From Emydura subglobosa (Eukaryota > Chordata > Testudines > Chelidae), in contig ML679960.1 in NCBI GenBank assembly GCA_007922225.1, positions 4,782,198-4,846,197 of the forward strand: 64,000 nucleotides of DNA, in the 5' to 3' direction. The notes below the pieces were generated by a model, which was not told where the DNA came from, made no database searches, and worked only from the letters and a program-made list of their open reading frames with translations. The translations under genes and the position numbers were made by a program. The stretch's first letter is position 1. Every line of letters begins with the position of its first letter. This document shows positions 47,290-58,416 of the stretch, piece after piece.

Positions 47290-47950
47290 AACCCCAATAA
47301 AAGAAAAAATATACCCAATGCTTTAAAAAGAAAATGTTGGCATTGCCATGCTGCAGGAGACGCATCTGATAAAATTTGAAACTTCTAAATTGAATAGAGA
47401 TTGGGCAGGCCCCCAAATTCTAGCTGCTTCAATTCTAAAGTGATGGGTGTTGTTTTACTAATACATAAAAAGTTGAATATTAATATTCTGAGCACAAGAT
47501 CTGACAGTGAGGGTAGAATTACTGTCCTCAAGGCTGAAACTGGCAATTCTGTAGTCATCTTTGCCAATCTCTATGGGCCAAACCAGGATGATCCCAAATC
47601 TTTTAACACTTTTTTATGAGTATAAATGACAAGGGCCACCATCCTATTGTTATAGTTGCAGACTTTAATGAAACTCTAGACACAGTCCTTGATAAACCTT
47701 TTCTATCTCCATGTAAAAACAGAAATACTCATCAAGTACTTCATACATACATGGGTGATTTAGGTTTACACAATGTGTTGAGATTGGTTAATCCAGTGGC
47801 CAGAGATTATATAGGTTTTTTTTCCTGCAGCTCATTCAACATATTCAAAATTGGACAGTTTCTTAGTGTCATGAGACTTGATTACTTCTATCACTCATTA
47901 AGACATTGGTACTATTGTTATATCTGATCACGCTCCTATACATACGTCTG
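47290..47950 (+). pseudogene. L1-like endonuclease relic
   Basis: Frames read, in order, 'IAMLQETHLI' (47,342-47,371, with the catalytic Glu of the apurinic-type endonuclease), 'GVVLLIHKKLNI', 'VIFANLYGPNQ' (about 47,550-47,585), 'DFNETLDTVLDKP' (about 47,660-47,698, with the GDFN-type Asp/Asn), 'MRLDYF' and 'ISDHAPIH' (47,917-47,943, with the catalytic Asp/His pair). The key residues can still be seen, but frameshifts and stops separate them. Confidence 0.85.
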
Positions 47951-48545
47951 TTAGGCCCTGAGGAGTATGCAGTCCCCTGTCCAACTAAAATGTGGAGATT
48001 AAATATTTCTCTGATATTTGATATATCATTTGTTAACTCTACCCAGCAAGAATTAGAACTTTTTAAAAATCAAATCTCACCCCCACCAGCATCATATGAC
48101 ATCCTTTTGAAAGCCTTTAAAGCCTTCATCAGAGGCAGTACCATTCCTTATGCCACTTTACAAAAAAAACAAAAACAAAAAAACGGAGAGAACATGGAAT
48201 TGATACTCTTCCAAAGGAAATTAAGGTCTTGGATGAAGATTATGCCTCTGTCCCTTCCCCATCGAAACTCAAAATCCTCATCAATCTAAGATATGAAATC
48301 AACAAACTTCTGTCCCAAAAGGATGATCTTGATTTAATCTGTTTGAAGCAAAACTATTGGAAATCTGGAGAGAGAGCTGGCAAACTGTTGCAATACAGAC
48401 GTAAGCAAAAGGCTAACATAAATAAGATTGCTGCTAGTCACAATAATAGTCTGAAAGGGGGAGAGGGTATGCCAATTCTTGTTCAATCAGAACCCAAGGT
48501 GGCATCTGTGTGGTCATACCTAATAGCCATAAAGAGCCTGGCTTA
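47951..48545 (+). pseudogene. L1-like linker between endonuclease and RT
   Basis: Reads 'WRLNISLI', then 'VNSTQQELELFKNQ', 'AFKAFIRGSTIPYATL', 'LKILINLRYEINKLLSQK' and 'LKQNYWKSGERAGKLL', the typical L1 linker order ahead of the RT. The plus-sense LINE reading is lost after about 48,545, where the inverted segment begins. Confidence 0.8.
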
Positions 48546-48559
48546 ACAGCAAGGAGATG

Positions 48560-49950
48560 TGATAATTTGCCAATTTGGGAAAATGAAATTCTCTCAGAGA
48601 CAGAGTGAGCTGAAATTTATTCAGTGCCAATCTACATTTCTTGCATGTGTCCCAAAGGGACATTCTGAAAATATTATTGAATTTCTTAATATAAAACTTT
48701 GAGGAATAAAAATGGGGGACCCCTTAGGACATACAAAATTCTGGGAAGGACATTCATTTCCAGAATATTAATTTTACCCCACAAACTGAGGATTAACAAA
48801 CCCCATCTCCCTAAATTGTTAGCCACTTGGGCAATAATGAGTTCTATATTTATCTTAGGGATTTCATGGATATTGTAGGTATTCAATATTTCATATAAAA
48901 AGATAGCCATTGAAAGTCCCAATTTGAGAAAATGCCTTTGTGGGCATATTTGTTAACCCATAAGATTTCTGATTTACCCTAATTAATTTTATATCCTGAA
49001 AGGAGTCCAAATTTATTAACAGAATAGTAGTTAGAAGGTTAGAAATGGTAATCTTGGGCTTAGATACAAATACAAGGGTATTATCTGATTAAAGCATAAT
49101 TTAGTGCTCTGGCTGGCCCACCCTGTTATCATGAATATGTTGATTTGATTGGATGGAAATGGCTTAAGATTCTAGAATTAAATAAAACAGAAAAGGAGAA
49201 AGGGAGCAGCCCCACCTTGTACCTCTTTGTAATGGAAATGGGGAGGAAATAATTCCATTGGTAACTACCCTTAACGTTGGATTAGAGTCGAAAAGCTTAA
49301 TCCAAACAATAAATTGTTTACCAAGTCCAAATTTTGCTAATGCATGAAAAAGATTGTCCCAGGCTATGTGGTCAAAATGACCGTTAAGTGTTCTTTAGAA
49401 TCTCTTGACGTGGCAATAATATCAATCAGTTGATGCAAATTATCTGAGTCATATCTATCATGAAGGAAGCCTACCTGATTTATGTGTATAGTGTGTGAGA
49501 GAATTTTGTTAATCTGAATAGCAAAAGCTTTAGCTAAAATCCTAGCATCAAAATTGATTAAAGAAATTGGCCTGTAATTATTACATAGTTCAAGGTCTTT
49601 CACAGGTTTAAGAATAACTGAAATTACAGCTTTTCTTAAGATAGGCAGGAGAGTTTGCTCATTCTTGGCCTCATTGAACATAATCTAGGTGTTAAAGATT
49701 CAGAGAACGTTTTGTAAAATTCAATTGGGAATTTACGAGGAGTCTTTCCAACTTTCATTACTTTTATGGCCTGAGTCAATTCTATGATTTCTAGAGGGGC
49801 ATCTAAAAGTTCCTTCTGAGAGTCAGAGATCTGTGGCAGAGATAATCCAATAAAAAAGTTATCTAGGGCATCTTTACTGATTCCTTCTTCTGCTAAATAT
49901 AGTTTTGAATAAAACTGTTGAAATTGTTTATTAATATCTGAATGTATTGT
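48560..49950 (-). pseudogene. L1-like reverse transcriptase, inverted segment
   Basis: Minus-strand reading from 49,940 down gives 'FQQFYSKLYLAEE', 'LDAPLEIIELTQAIK', 'FPIEFYKTF', 'MFNEAKNEQTLLPILRKAVI', 'NYRPISLINFDARILAKAF' and 'QVGFLHDRYDSDNLHQLID' (about 49,480), then 'DPYD'-region relics and a decayed catalytic palm box at about 49,085-49,115, where an insertion splits the YADD motif. 'ILSLWGKINILEMNVLPRI' follows (about 48,800). The domain order is intact on minus, so the segment is one inverted block. Confidence 0.85.
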
Positions 49951-49984
49951 GTATATTATTATAGATCAGATGGCTCCAGAGCTC

Positions 49985-50990
49985 CCACAATGACATCTGT
50001 GACTAGAAATATGACTAGAAAGTTCTGCTTCCATCCATTCCTCTACGTAGAAGAAGTCCTATGGAGCAATCCTATCCTTAAAATAGGTGGCAAAATCTTG
50101 ATGTGGAGAGATTGGATTGACAGAGGAATTATGTGTCACAGCTAATTGACAATGATAAATTTAAATCATTTATAGATCTTCAGTAATGATATGGCAATAT
50201 CTCAGGCAATCATTTACTTACTGCTGTGTTATTATTTTGGAGGAAGCTTCCTAGATTTGCTCAGCCAGTGGTATCCTTTTAATTTTCTGGCTCAAAAAAC
50301 TCTGCCAATGATTGATAATATGAGAGTTGGTTGGAAGAGAGATCTAGATATGCAACTATCTCTGACCCAATTGTATCTAATGTTCAAAAAGTGACTATAG
50401 ACCAGAGACTATGGATTATTCACCAAAAGACACATTTTCCAATATAGTGGTCCTCACATAGACTGATAAGACTCATACACACATAGACTAATAGGATTCA
50501 TAAATGCTGACTGTTACTGGAAATGCAACTCTCTTAGTGCCACATTAGCTCATATATTTTGGGAGTGCCACCATGTAAAAAATTTCTGCTTAGAGGTGGG
50601 TCAGAGGACCAATCTTGAATTCTAAATCGAAGCTCTCCTCCTTAAATTTCATTCTTGGATATATTCCTGATACCTGGAGATTACCTGGTAATAGGGCAGT
50701 GTAGTTCCAATATTCAGCTATGGTTGTTAAACAATTAATCCTGAAAAAATGGAAAAGTCAGTCCCAACCAAAATATTGATGCCAGGCTCAGTGATATGCC
50801 TGATTTCACAGCTATCTCACTCTGTAGAAAGGGAATGCCCAAAAAATTCAGAGCAATTTGGGCTAACTTTTTAGAGGTCTGTGGTTAACATAGATCCTGA
50901 AGATAGCTTCTCCTCCCTCCCTTTATCCTAACCCTCTTTACTTTGTGGGTTATGATTAATCAGGTATTTTGGTATATTTGAAAAAAAAAA
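49985..50990 (+). pseudogene. L1-like C-terminal region and 3' end
   Basis: The plus frame reads 'SNPILKIGGKILMWRDWIDRG', then 'QWYPFNFL' and 'QLSLTQLYLMF', and a late 'SATLAHIFWECHHVKNFC' (about 50,535-50,600). That is the 'LLHmFW.Cp.i..FW' motif near the L1/Tx1 C-terminus. A 3' UTR and an A-rich tail at 50,975-50,998 follow. The orientation matches the 5' half and opposes the RT. Confidence 0.8.
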
Positions 50991-51828
50991 AATAAAAACT
51001 ATAAATATGAAATAATTGGATGTTCAAATATTTATTACCAGTCTTGTCTGGGTTAAAACTGAGCAGGCAGAGAGACTCTGATATGCATGTTTTATAGAAA
51101 TTAGGAATTTTATTAGCAAATTCAGTTCCTGAGACATGACATTTAATTGAGTAGGTAGGCAAAGATAATGTCATGGAGACTACACAATGGTACAGGACAA
51201 TTCTGGCCCTGACCTCTCTTCCATTGGTGTATACCAATTAATAGGCAGTGGAAATGGCGGGGTCTGCTTTTCAGGAGATAGGCAGGAAACAAAGATTTCA
51301 TGCAGTGGGCATCCATGCATCTGCCACGTGTTTATCTATGCCCTGTGGGGATCCCATATCTTAGACTACGTCTACATTAGTGACTGTACATGTGTCCATG
51401 CGTGTGGTTGTGCTATAGCTCCTATTACCGATACCTAAACCCCATAGACACATGTCTGAAGACAAGTAGAGGGCACGTAAACTAGCACACCTGTGGGCAT
51501 GGGTAAGTAAATGCCTTAGGCTGTGACATGGTAAGGGGTGTGAACCAGCTCTTGAGTTTCAGTAATCCTCTATCCCCTGTCCCACAATGCTCTGAATGCT
51601 TTTCTTCCTTACCCAATCTGTAAAGGCACTGTTCCCCCATTTTCACTGGTAGTGGTGTAATGCTTTTGATCACATCAGGACAACCTTCCACTGCATTTTT
51701 ACAGCTCAATACAGTTGAAAACAGATCATTTTCCAAGAGCAGCAGCCAGGCCCACCAACCTCAACTTGATGCTGATCAATGTGTGATTGGAGTACACTGT
51801 CCTCCATGACTTTGCCTGGAGCAGTAGG
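50991..51828. other. Unassigned sequence
   Basis: No gene is seen. 'gactacgtctacattagtga' at about 51,364 resembles one end of a 'gtctacact'-type MITE, but no matching inverted end was found. Confidence 0.45.
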
Positions 51829-52028
51829 AAATTTCTGTACCAGGAAATTTCACAGAGTCTGGAGCAGGTGGGCATTCATCAGACTCCAGTCCAGTGCTGG
51901 AAATGCATCAAGTGTTGAGGGTCCTGTTCGGGAAGGCCAAAGATTGGAACAGTTGCTCCAGGAGGGTTTGTCGTACATGCCCCTTCTACAAGAAGCTTCA
52001 TTGGATTCTGTCAAGGGCTCCCAGCACA
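51829..52028 (+). pseudogene. Myb/SANT-like (trihelix) DNA-binding domain relic
   Basis: Two overlapping frames give one domain. From 51,841, 'QEISQSLEQVGIHQTPVQCW' matches helix 2-3 ('i...L...G..RT..QC..K.K'). From 51,924, in another frame, 'LFGKAKDWNSCSRRV' and 'CRTCPFYKKLHWILSRAPST' match '..yrkaKD.N..SG...ktCpFy.eLd.iLg.rPst'. At least one frameshift lies between, and a stop follows. Such domains occur in MSANTD/ZSCAN-type proteins and in the accessory protein of Harbinger transposons. Which source applies here is unknown. The first helix is not readable. Confidence 0.65.
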
Positions 52029-54956
52029 TAGCCTAAAGTATCTCTCAATCCTTTACTCAACCCCACTCACATCATTGTTGGACAGGATGCTGACAAAGGC
52101 CAGGGTAAGGAGGCAGCAGGGAATGTGGAGGAAGCCCCGTAAGATGGAGAGGATGAGGAGCAAATGATTCTGCACTTCTACCCAGAGGAGTCAGTTGAAG
52201 AAGCCTACCTGATGAACCCAAGAAGGACCCTGAGGTGAGGAAGGAAACAGTACCTGTTGCTGGTAAGTTACAATGGACTCCCACCCTCCTCACCAATATC
52301 CCCTCTTCGTCTAGGGCTAAATTCCTGATTTTAAGATCCAGGACATTTGAAGTACTATGCACTGACTTGTCGTTCCTGGATAATATGCCATACATTGCTA
52401 CACCTCTGTGTGTTTGAATTGCAGTGCTGAAGTCACAACATTGTCACACCTCATCCCTAACAAAACTCCTCTGACTTTCCCCACTCCATCCAGCTCCGCT
52501 TCACTCCACACTGAAATGGCCCCCAAGCAAGACATGGTTATAAATCAATGATTTTATTGATTTCTGATGACCAACTATTTATGCATTTGGCTACAGCTAC
52601 TTCTTAGAACAGATTATTAAGAAAAAATCATTCTGCCTTGTTTCTGTGCATTTCTTGGCCAGCAGTCAGGCAGTGACGATTCCAGGGCTTTATGTACTGG
52701 GGACAAAGCCAGGGTGGGTTGCAAAAGCCCTGGCTGGGAATAGTAAAGTTGTAGAAAACTTATAGTTGGTTATCAAAAGTTAGTAAAAGCTGTAATTTGT
52801 CGCTTGGAAAGTTACACCATTTCAATGCTTCTCCCACCCCCCTGATCTTACTATCCTCTTACAAACGTGAGACACATGGAACGGGGTGGTGGGGCGAGGG
52901 CAGTGGGGTGGAGGCAAAGTCTGGGAAGAGAACAGAACACAGTTGTAGAAAACTTTGGATGTGTGAATAAAAATTAATCAGAACAGTCCTCTCTCCCTTG
53001 GAAGATTTCAACATTTTCACTTTTCCTGTCCCTTGTATCTGGCCTCTCCTCTCACTGAGCCAAGCTGCACAAATTGGGAGAAAAGGTGGTGGGAGAAAGT
53101 GATTGGAGAAAGACAGCAAGATGTCCCTTTGCAGTGGCACATTGGGACAGTGGTGCTGACCAGGAACTTCAGGGAATCAAATAAAGTTGTGGTGTGCTTC
53201 TTTCTTTCTCTGCCTATTTCACCCTCGTTAGGCAGGCAAAAGGACAGGTTTTCTCGTGGTGCCAGGGGTGGGGATAGTTAGTGTTTGTGGTTTGCATCTC
53301 CCTTTGCATGGAATATATTATTTGAGAATATAGTCAATTTCCAGTCCAATTGCATCCCAGTCCTGTAAGTATATTTCAGCAAATTTCTGGTGTGGCAGAA
53401 ATTCCAGCTGGGTCTTGAGGTTCAATAGTGATGCACCTTGGTCCACCTTTGTAGCTGACCAAATCACATCCATTCAGCAGTATATAAATGGTGACTGTTA
53501 GAAGAAACATGTCTCTTGCTTAGATTGCCAAATCTCCTCCACAGGACTGGAAAACCACTTCTCTTCCATTATGGTACCTTGAAAACTGTTATGTTCTTCA
53601 AATGTTGGCGAAGAAAGAAGAAATTTAACGAAGAAATTGTAACCGGCAACTTAGCCCATGGAAGGAATTGTCATCACCCTTTGAGACACTATGAACATTT
53701 TCAATTTTTAAAAACATCAGTACAGTTTTCTTACCATGACAAGACTCTGCTCCTTTCTCTTGGATTGCAAAAGTTGTTGGAGGATTTCCCAGGACCTCAC
53801 CCTCCACCAGCACCCAAAACCCATCACAGGGAGAACCCCCTGAATTACCAGAATGGGAATAATGAATCTGCAGGAATCCTTAAACACACCCAAGTACCCA
53901 CCCCCAAAACCCGACTGGGAGACCTTCCTGGTTTTCCCTACAGAATCATTTCCCCCCCATCATTCCCCCCTTCTCAACAGGAGAGATAAGTCTTGAAACA
54001 TTAATATTTGGGCAATGTTTCTGGTTGCACTTCATTTAAAAAAAAAAATTGTTGTGGACTTTTCTTTTAAAAAATATTTCAGTTGCATGTTCCATCTTAT
54101 ACTTTTATTAAATGTTATACTTTCCTTGACTTTTATATGGCTTCTCCTTCCTAAGTTTTATGAACTGAAGATGTTTTAAGATTTAGTATCGGGCCCTATG
54201 ATTCATGGCACATAAAACTGAATGGTGTATAACTGGCTGGTGCGAGGATCCTGCAAACACTTTTCTGTCTGTTCTTCGCCCAGATTCAGAAATATCCAAA
54301 GTTCCAAGGATACTTGGGTGGGATGGGAAAAATGCACTTAGTGTTAAGTGCCTAGAGAAAGCGCTACTCGTTTTCAATGCAGTCTAAAACACCCTCACAA
54401 ATCCATGTGGCCCCACAAATATGTACCAATGTTCCCTCATGTACATTTCCAGCAGCTGTACAGGATATGAAGGTGTCCTTCAGCTCAGGTAGATGTCAGT
54501 CTTAGCCTCCCTGCTGCGCCAAGATGTGTGCATGTATGGCATCCCTGATTTTCATTGCATATACATGATCCAGTACGTGATTATGCACACCAGAGAAGGC
54601 TTGTGTGAAAGAGGCTTGGTTCAGTGCAGGAGCCTCAGGAGGAGGTTTGTGGCTGTTGGATTCACCCACATGCCAATCCACTAGCCATACCCTGTCTGAA
54701 AAGTAGAGGTAGGTTGCAACAGAAGTGGAGACTAATGTAGCTGTTGGGAACCTCATATTTATTTTCCTCCAACCCCTCAAATACCTGTGACTGCCAGTAT
54801 TCCCTATGCCTCAAGGCTATATAGTGTCTATGAGTCTTGTGTCAAACTCAGGATTTGGCTTTGTAGTAGGATGTGTAACAGTACTAAAAATTCATTATAA
54901 TCAAGAACAGAAAAATAATTGTAAATACTCTGCAAGTAAACCTAACATAGTTGGGG
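52029..54956. other. Unassigned sequence, possibly rest of a Harbinger-like element
   Basis: Continues the Myb/SANT relic with acidic residues ('GEDEEQMILHFYPEES', about 52,150), which would suit such a protein, then becomes unreadable. Open frames at 53,516-53,989 (+, 157 codons) and 54,502-54,780 (-) have no motif I can name. No DDE transposase motif or terminal inverted repeats were found. Confidence 0.35.
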
Positions 54957-55022
54957 CAAATTCATTCCTGATCTAACTCTGTTGAAGTCAATGAAGTTTT
55001 ATCACAGGATTTCATCTGAGAA
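54957..55022. mobile_element. Micro-foldback element fragment
   Basis: 'gcaaattcattcctgatct' is followed by 'aactctgttgaagtcaatga', the core of the same short palindromic family seen at 37,908. The right half is decayed. Confidence 0.4.
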
Positions 55023-55559
55023 TAATTACATGAGTGAAAACAAAGTGGAATATGCACCAAATTTGGGGAGAGTGGCTCTAAATTAAATTAGTGACCATTG
55101 AAAGGACACACAGTGTAATCCAACAACTATCTCAACCAATAAGAATTTTTGGAGCAAGTAAACATTCCCATTGGTGGTTAGAAAGTTGAACTGACATTTG
55201 TGCACTTTTGTTGGTTACCGGAGTTGTGATGTCCAATCCTAAAAGGTGCTTCTGACTGGATTTTTTAAAAAACTTTTTCAGTTGTCATGAACAAATAGCA
55301 GAAGGTAGCTATAGAAAGTGCTGACTGATTTCTAGAAGCCACAAGGTAGCAGGAAACATGTAGATCTTGCTGTGACAATTAGGGCAATTTCCTGCAATAT
55401 CCCTGAAAGACCATATTGTATTAATTTTATATAGAATAGTTGGCTGAGATTGTATGTAACATCTGTAGTGGAGAGACATGACAAATGTAAAATCTGTCAA
55501 TTAAAAATATTATATTGAAAATGCACCACACAAGTATGGATTTTTGGACAATTAAGTGG
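55023..55559. other. Unassigned AT-rich sequence
   Basis: Nothing recognised. Confidence 0.5.
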
Positions 55560-56223
55560 TAGGTGGATTTCCTGAAAAATCCCTAAGGAGAGGTTAATGC
55601 AAATTAACCAACTCTGATTATGCAAAATACCCAGCCTTTTGAAGCTATGCCCAGGAGAGGGTGATTGTCTGCTGATTGTCTGTTACAGAAGGCCAAGATC
55701 AAAGGGCTGAGTTGTATAAAGAAATGGCTGGTCTGCCCAACCTTGGTTCTGCTTCTGTATCTAAGAAAGATGAACTTAGAAAAATGACAAAAACCCAGTT
55801 ATGGCATTTGAAGGCCTAAGACCTAGGTTTTAGCCCTAGGTTGGAGATGGGGCTGATATAGACTTTCTAGTATGCACTTATTGTTTTAATATATATATAT
55901 ATTTTGTTACACTTTCACCTTCAGAATAAATATGCTCAATTAGATGGAGGTATGTGATAACTTGTAACTGTGGCCAATACACTGGTCATAACCCTCAGAG
56001 AGAAAGCAAAGCTCAAACACTGTCCTGTTAGGCAGTTTGGCTGGCTGAAGATGTCACAGGATAAGGCTAGAAGCTGTACAGCCTTAAAAACCCCGGTCAG
56101 AAGGGAGTGACACAGGAATCTCCACTCAGGAGAGGTGATGGCTGGAGCTTAAAAGCCTTTAAGTGGATGCCCTGGGTGGAGAAGGGAGGGAGAAAAGCAG
56201 GTGCAGTTGCCATGAAACTGTGA
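55560..56223 (+). mobile_element. LTR-like retroelement, second copy of the 6.7-kb family
   Basis: Shares with 6,728-7,331 a T-rich 'attgttttaatatata' stretch, 'gagaggtgatggct' with a following 'cttaaaag', and an end at 'gaaactgtgaca'. The two copies are very diverged. A (TA)n run lies at 55,891-55,903. No coding sequence. Left boundary uncertain. Confidence 0.45.
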
Positions 56224-56944
56224 CACATGCACCTGTGTTAGAAATAAATATGTTTATTTCACACTTACGTAAAATTGTACCTATAATAAGGTGAGCAACT
56301 TTGACTTCATTACCTTCTAAGTGGGAGGCCTGAATAGATGATACTAAAAGAAAGTCAAACAAAAGGTGGCTGAAGTGAGGATGGACAAATGCATTTACAT
56401 CATTGCTAAGGTACATGACAGAGGGCTGGTGGTAGCCCCCTGATCACTGACACTGGTGCTGCACCAAAAAGGCTGCAGGCTCAGCTGGAAACAGTTAACC
56501 ACTCTCTATTGGGAGATTCTGAGCACTGGGGTGGTATTACTAGGGTAGTGATGCAATTGGGAGGTGATAAGCGGAAGGAACAGAAGGCAGGGAGCAGCTA
56601 CAGCTGCTGTAGCTCAGCGAGTGAGTTGTGTGAAGGAGAAAAGCTGTGTGGAAAGCCCTTGCTGCAATATGCCTGTGTCGTGTTCTGTTTGCGAAAGCAC
56701 TGTGGAATGAAAGGTACATGTGAAGAAAGGCAAACAACTTGGGTATGTCTATGACTGCGAGATGGTGGAAACCCGCTAAGCAGTGCGGCATGCTGGGTAA
56801 TGGAGGGCGCACCTTATGACAGGATTCTTTTGTTTAAACAACAGGCAGAGCTGCCCAAGGGAGTAGGGCGAAAAGGGCAGTTTGCCCCAGGCCACCAATT
56901 TAAGAGGGCCCCCTTACCGAGTGGTATTGTGACCCTGTGCACTG
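56224..56944. other. Unassigned sequence
   Basis: No gene is called. 56,500-56,810 has open frames on both strands, as expected from its GC-richer composition. Confidence 0.45.
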
Positions 56945-57100
56945 GGTTGCAGTCAGGGCTCAAGCGTAATTTTTTCAGGCCCAGTACAAACTTATAACAT
57001 GAGCCCCCCCCACAACACACATATTCCCATGGGGGTTGCAGCCTGGGCTGGGCCCCAGTAAAGCGTACCCTTTCCCCCCCCACGTGTGGAGGCCCTGGTT
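56945..57100 (-). repeat. Interspersed repeat, 'gggtacacttta...gcctgagccctg' family, copy 2
   Basis: In reverse complement, 'gggctcatgttataagtttg' followed by 'tactgggcctgaaaaaatta' and 'agggtacgctttactggggc' matches the copy at 35.83-36.18 kb. Here the two ends are adjacent, which shows that copy 1 carries extra sequence in its middle or is a longer version. Confidence 0.65.
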
Positions 57101-57599
57101 GCAGTGCTACTCACTGGAAGTCAGCCTGGCAGTCCCTTCTGTCATGATAAAGGAACAGTAAGGCCAAACCTGAGTGGAGCTGTGAGCCAGTGGGCTGGGT
57201 TGCAATGCCTGTAGCAGGGAGCCAGTCCCATTCCTACAGGACAGGAGCCAAACTTCCACTGCAGGGTGAGTGCAGTGTGACCTTGCTCTCCAATCCCCAT
57301 GTCCACTCTGGCCTCCTCTCTGTGATAATTTTTTTGACAGGGTGGGGTCCTCAGTTTCAGATATTTGTCCCAGGCTCCAAAAACCTCTGATAACAGGATC
57401 TATTTATAACAAAACAGTTCTTAAAAGGATTATTTTAATAACTTATCCTGGCACCATCAACTCTTTTGGGTTTGTAGGTATGTGTGGTTTCTCCAAATTA
57501 CAGAGTCTAATGGATAAATCCAGGGGTGGAAGACATTAAAATACATTTTATTCTCATCTTTGACACTGGCTATCCTTAATAATATTTTATATTTTATAA
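57101..57599. other. Unassigned sequence
   Basis: GC-richer to about 57,340, then AT-rich. No gene or assigned repeat. Confidence 0.45.
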
Positions 57600-57920
57600 A
57601 CTTTAAGCTATAAAGAAAGTGAAGTTCATTGCCTCCGTTTTACATATTTAAAAACAATGGCTCTTAGAAACTAACACTGGGATTTTCAAAAGCACCTAAG
57701 GACATTAGATGCCTTACTCCCATAACCTAACTTACCATGGTGCTTTTAAAAAATGCTATAAGGGTCTTCTGTCACAGAGCAAGGCAGAGGATGGCAAAAA
57801 TCTCATTGACTTCTTACAAGGTTAGGATTTCACGCAGCGTCAGAGCCAGGAGTGCAACTTCCAGCTTCCAGGCCTCTATCTGTTGCACTAGGTCTACATC
57901 GCACTTCTGAGGTGAAGCCC
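57600..57920 (-). mobile_element. Degenerate MIR-type SINE with a micro-foldback inside
   Basis: 'attgcctccgttttacatat' (about 57,633) and 'gtcacagagcaaggcagagg' with 'aacttccagcttccagg' (57,772-57,873) follow MIR order on the minus strand. Between them, 57,680-57,755 is a short palindrome: 'gattttcaaaagcacct' pairs with 'ggtgcttttaaaaaat'. The MIR call is weak and the palindrome is clear. Confidence 0.45.
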
Positions 57921-58067
57921 TTGCTAAACCCCAGACTTTTTTTAATTATCTTTTTCCTATCTCTAAAATGAAACCAGGAATAATCACTACAGAAAAATCT
58001 GAAAAAATACACAATTGAAGATGTCTGTCTGCAGTAACAGCCAACAGGAAGATAAGTACTGTAAAAT

Positions 58068-58416
58068 GTTATTATTTATTATTACTATCGTCATGTTACA
58101 GATTAAGAAATGGAGGTTCAGAAGGTGAAGTGATTTACCTAAGAGGTACTGTGGTCTGAGTAGATTTAAGTGTTGTATTTACTACAGTTCAGGGCTAATC
58201 CTGATTCTACTAGCAACTTGCTGTGTGAAGTTGGGCATGTCACAGGCCCTCACCAATCCTCAGTTTATCCATGTGTGAAATGATAATATATTAATTAGTA
58301 TAAGGTGTATAGTGTAGATATAACTTATTATTAAGGCCAGTGAAGAACAAAGGTGGGAATAGAACTCAGGAGCAACTAGCTTCCACTCCTGTGCTTACTC
58401 TGCTCCTTCACACAGA
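58068..58416 (-). mobile_element. MIR-type SINE (-) split by a second MIR (+)
   Basis: Minus MIR sequence at 58,068-58,140 ('atgttacagattaagaaatg', 'agtgatttacctaagag') resumes at 58,335-58,416 ('gtgggaatagaactcaggag', 'cctgtgcttactctgctc'). Between them, at about 58,190-58,320, a plus MIR reads 'ctagcaacttgctgtgtgaa', 'ttgggcatgtcacaggccc' and 'cctcagtttatccatgtgtg'. The simplest reading is insertion of one MIR into another. Confidence 0.65.

Larger units (their letters stand above)
46255..50990. mobile_element. L1/Tx1-like LINE with internally inverted RT segment
   Basis: A long, decayed non-LTR retrotransposon. ORF1-like sequence, endonuclease and linker (46.3-48.5 kb) read on plus. The reverse transcriptase (about 49.95-48.56 kb) reads on minus. 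The C-terminal zinc-knuckle-like region and A-rich 3' end (49.98-50.99 kb, with an A12 run at about 50,980) read on plus again. All frames are broken. The motif style ('FYSKLY', 'NYRPISL', 'RLDYF', 'SDHAP') is of the L1/Tx1 group. The parts are described in separate entries. Confidence 0.85.

Noticed and set aside
46378..50400. Possible functional LINE-1
   Set aside because: Every domain has stops or frameshifts, the RT segment is inverted, and the catalytic palm box is split by an insertion.
53516..53989. 157-codon ORF downstream of the Myb/SANT relic
   Set aside because: No recognisable motif. It could be the decayed C-terminal part of the same element, but nothing in the residues shows it.
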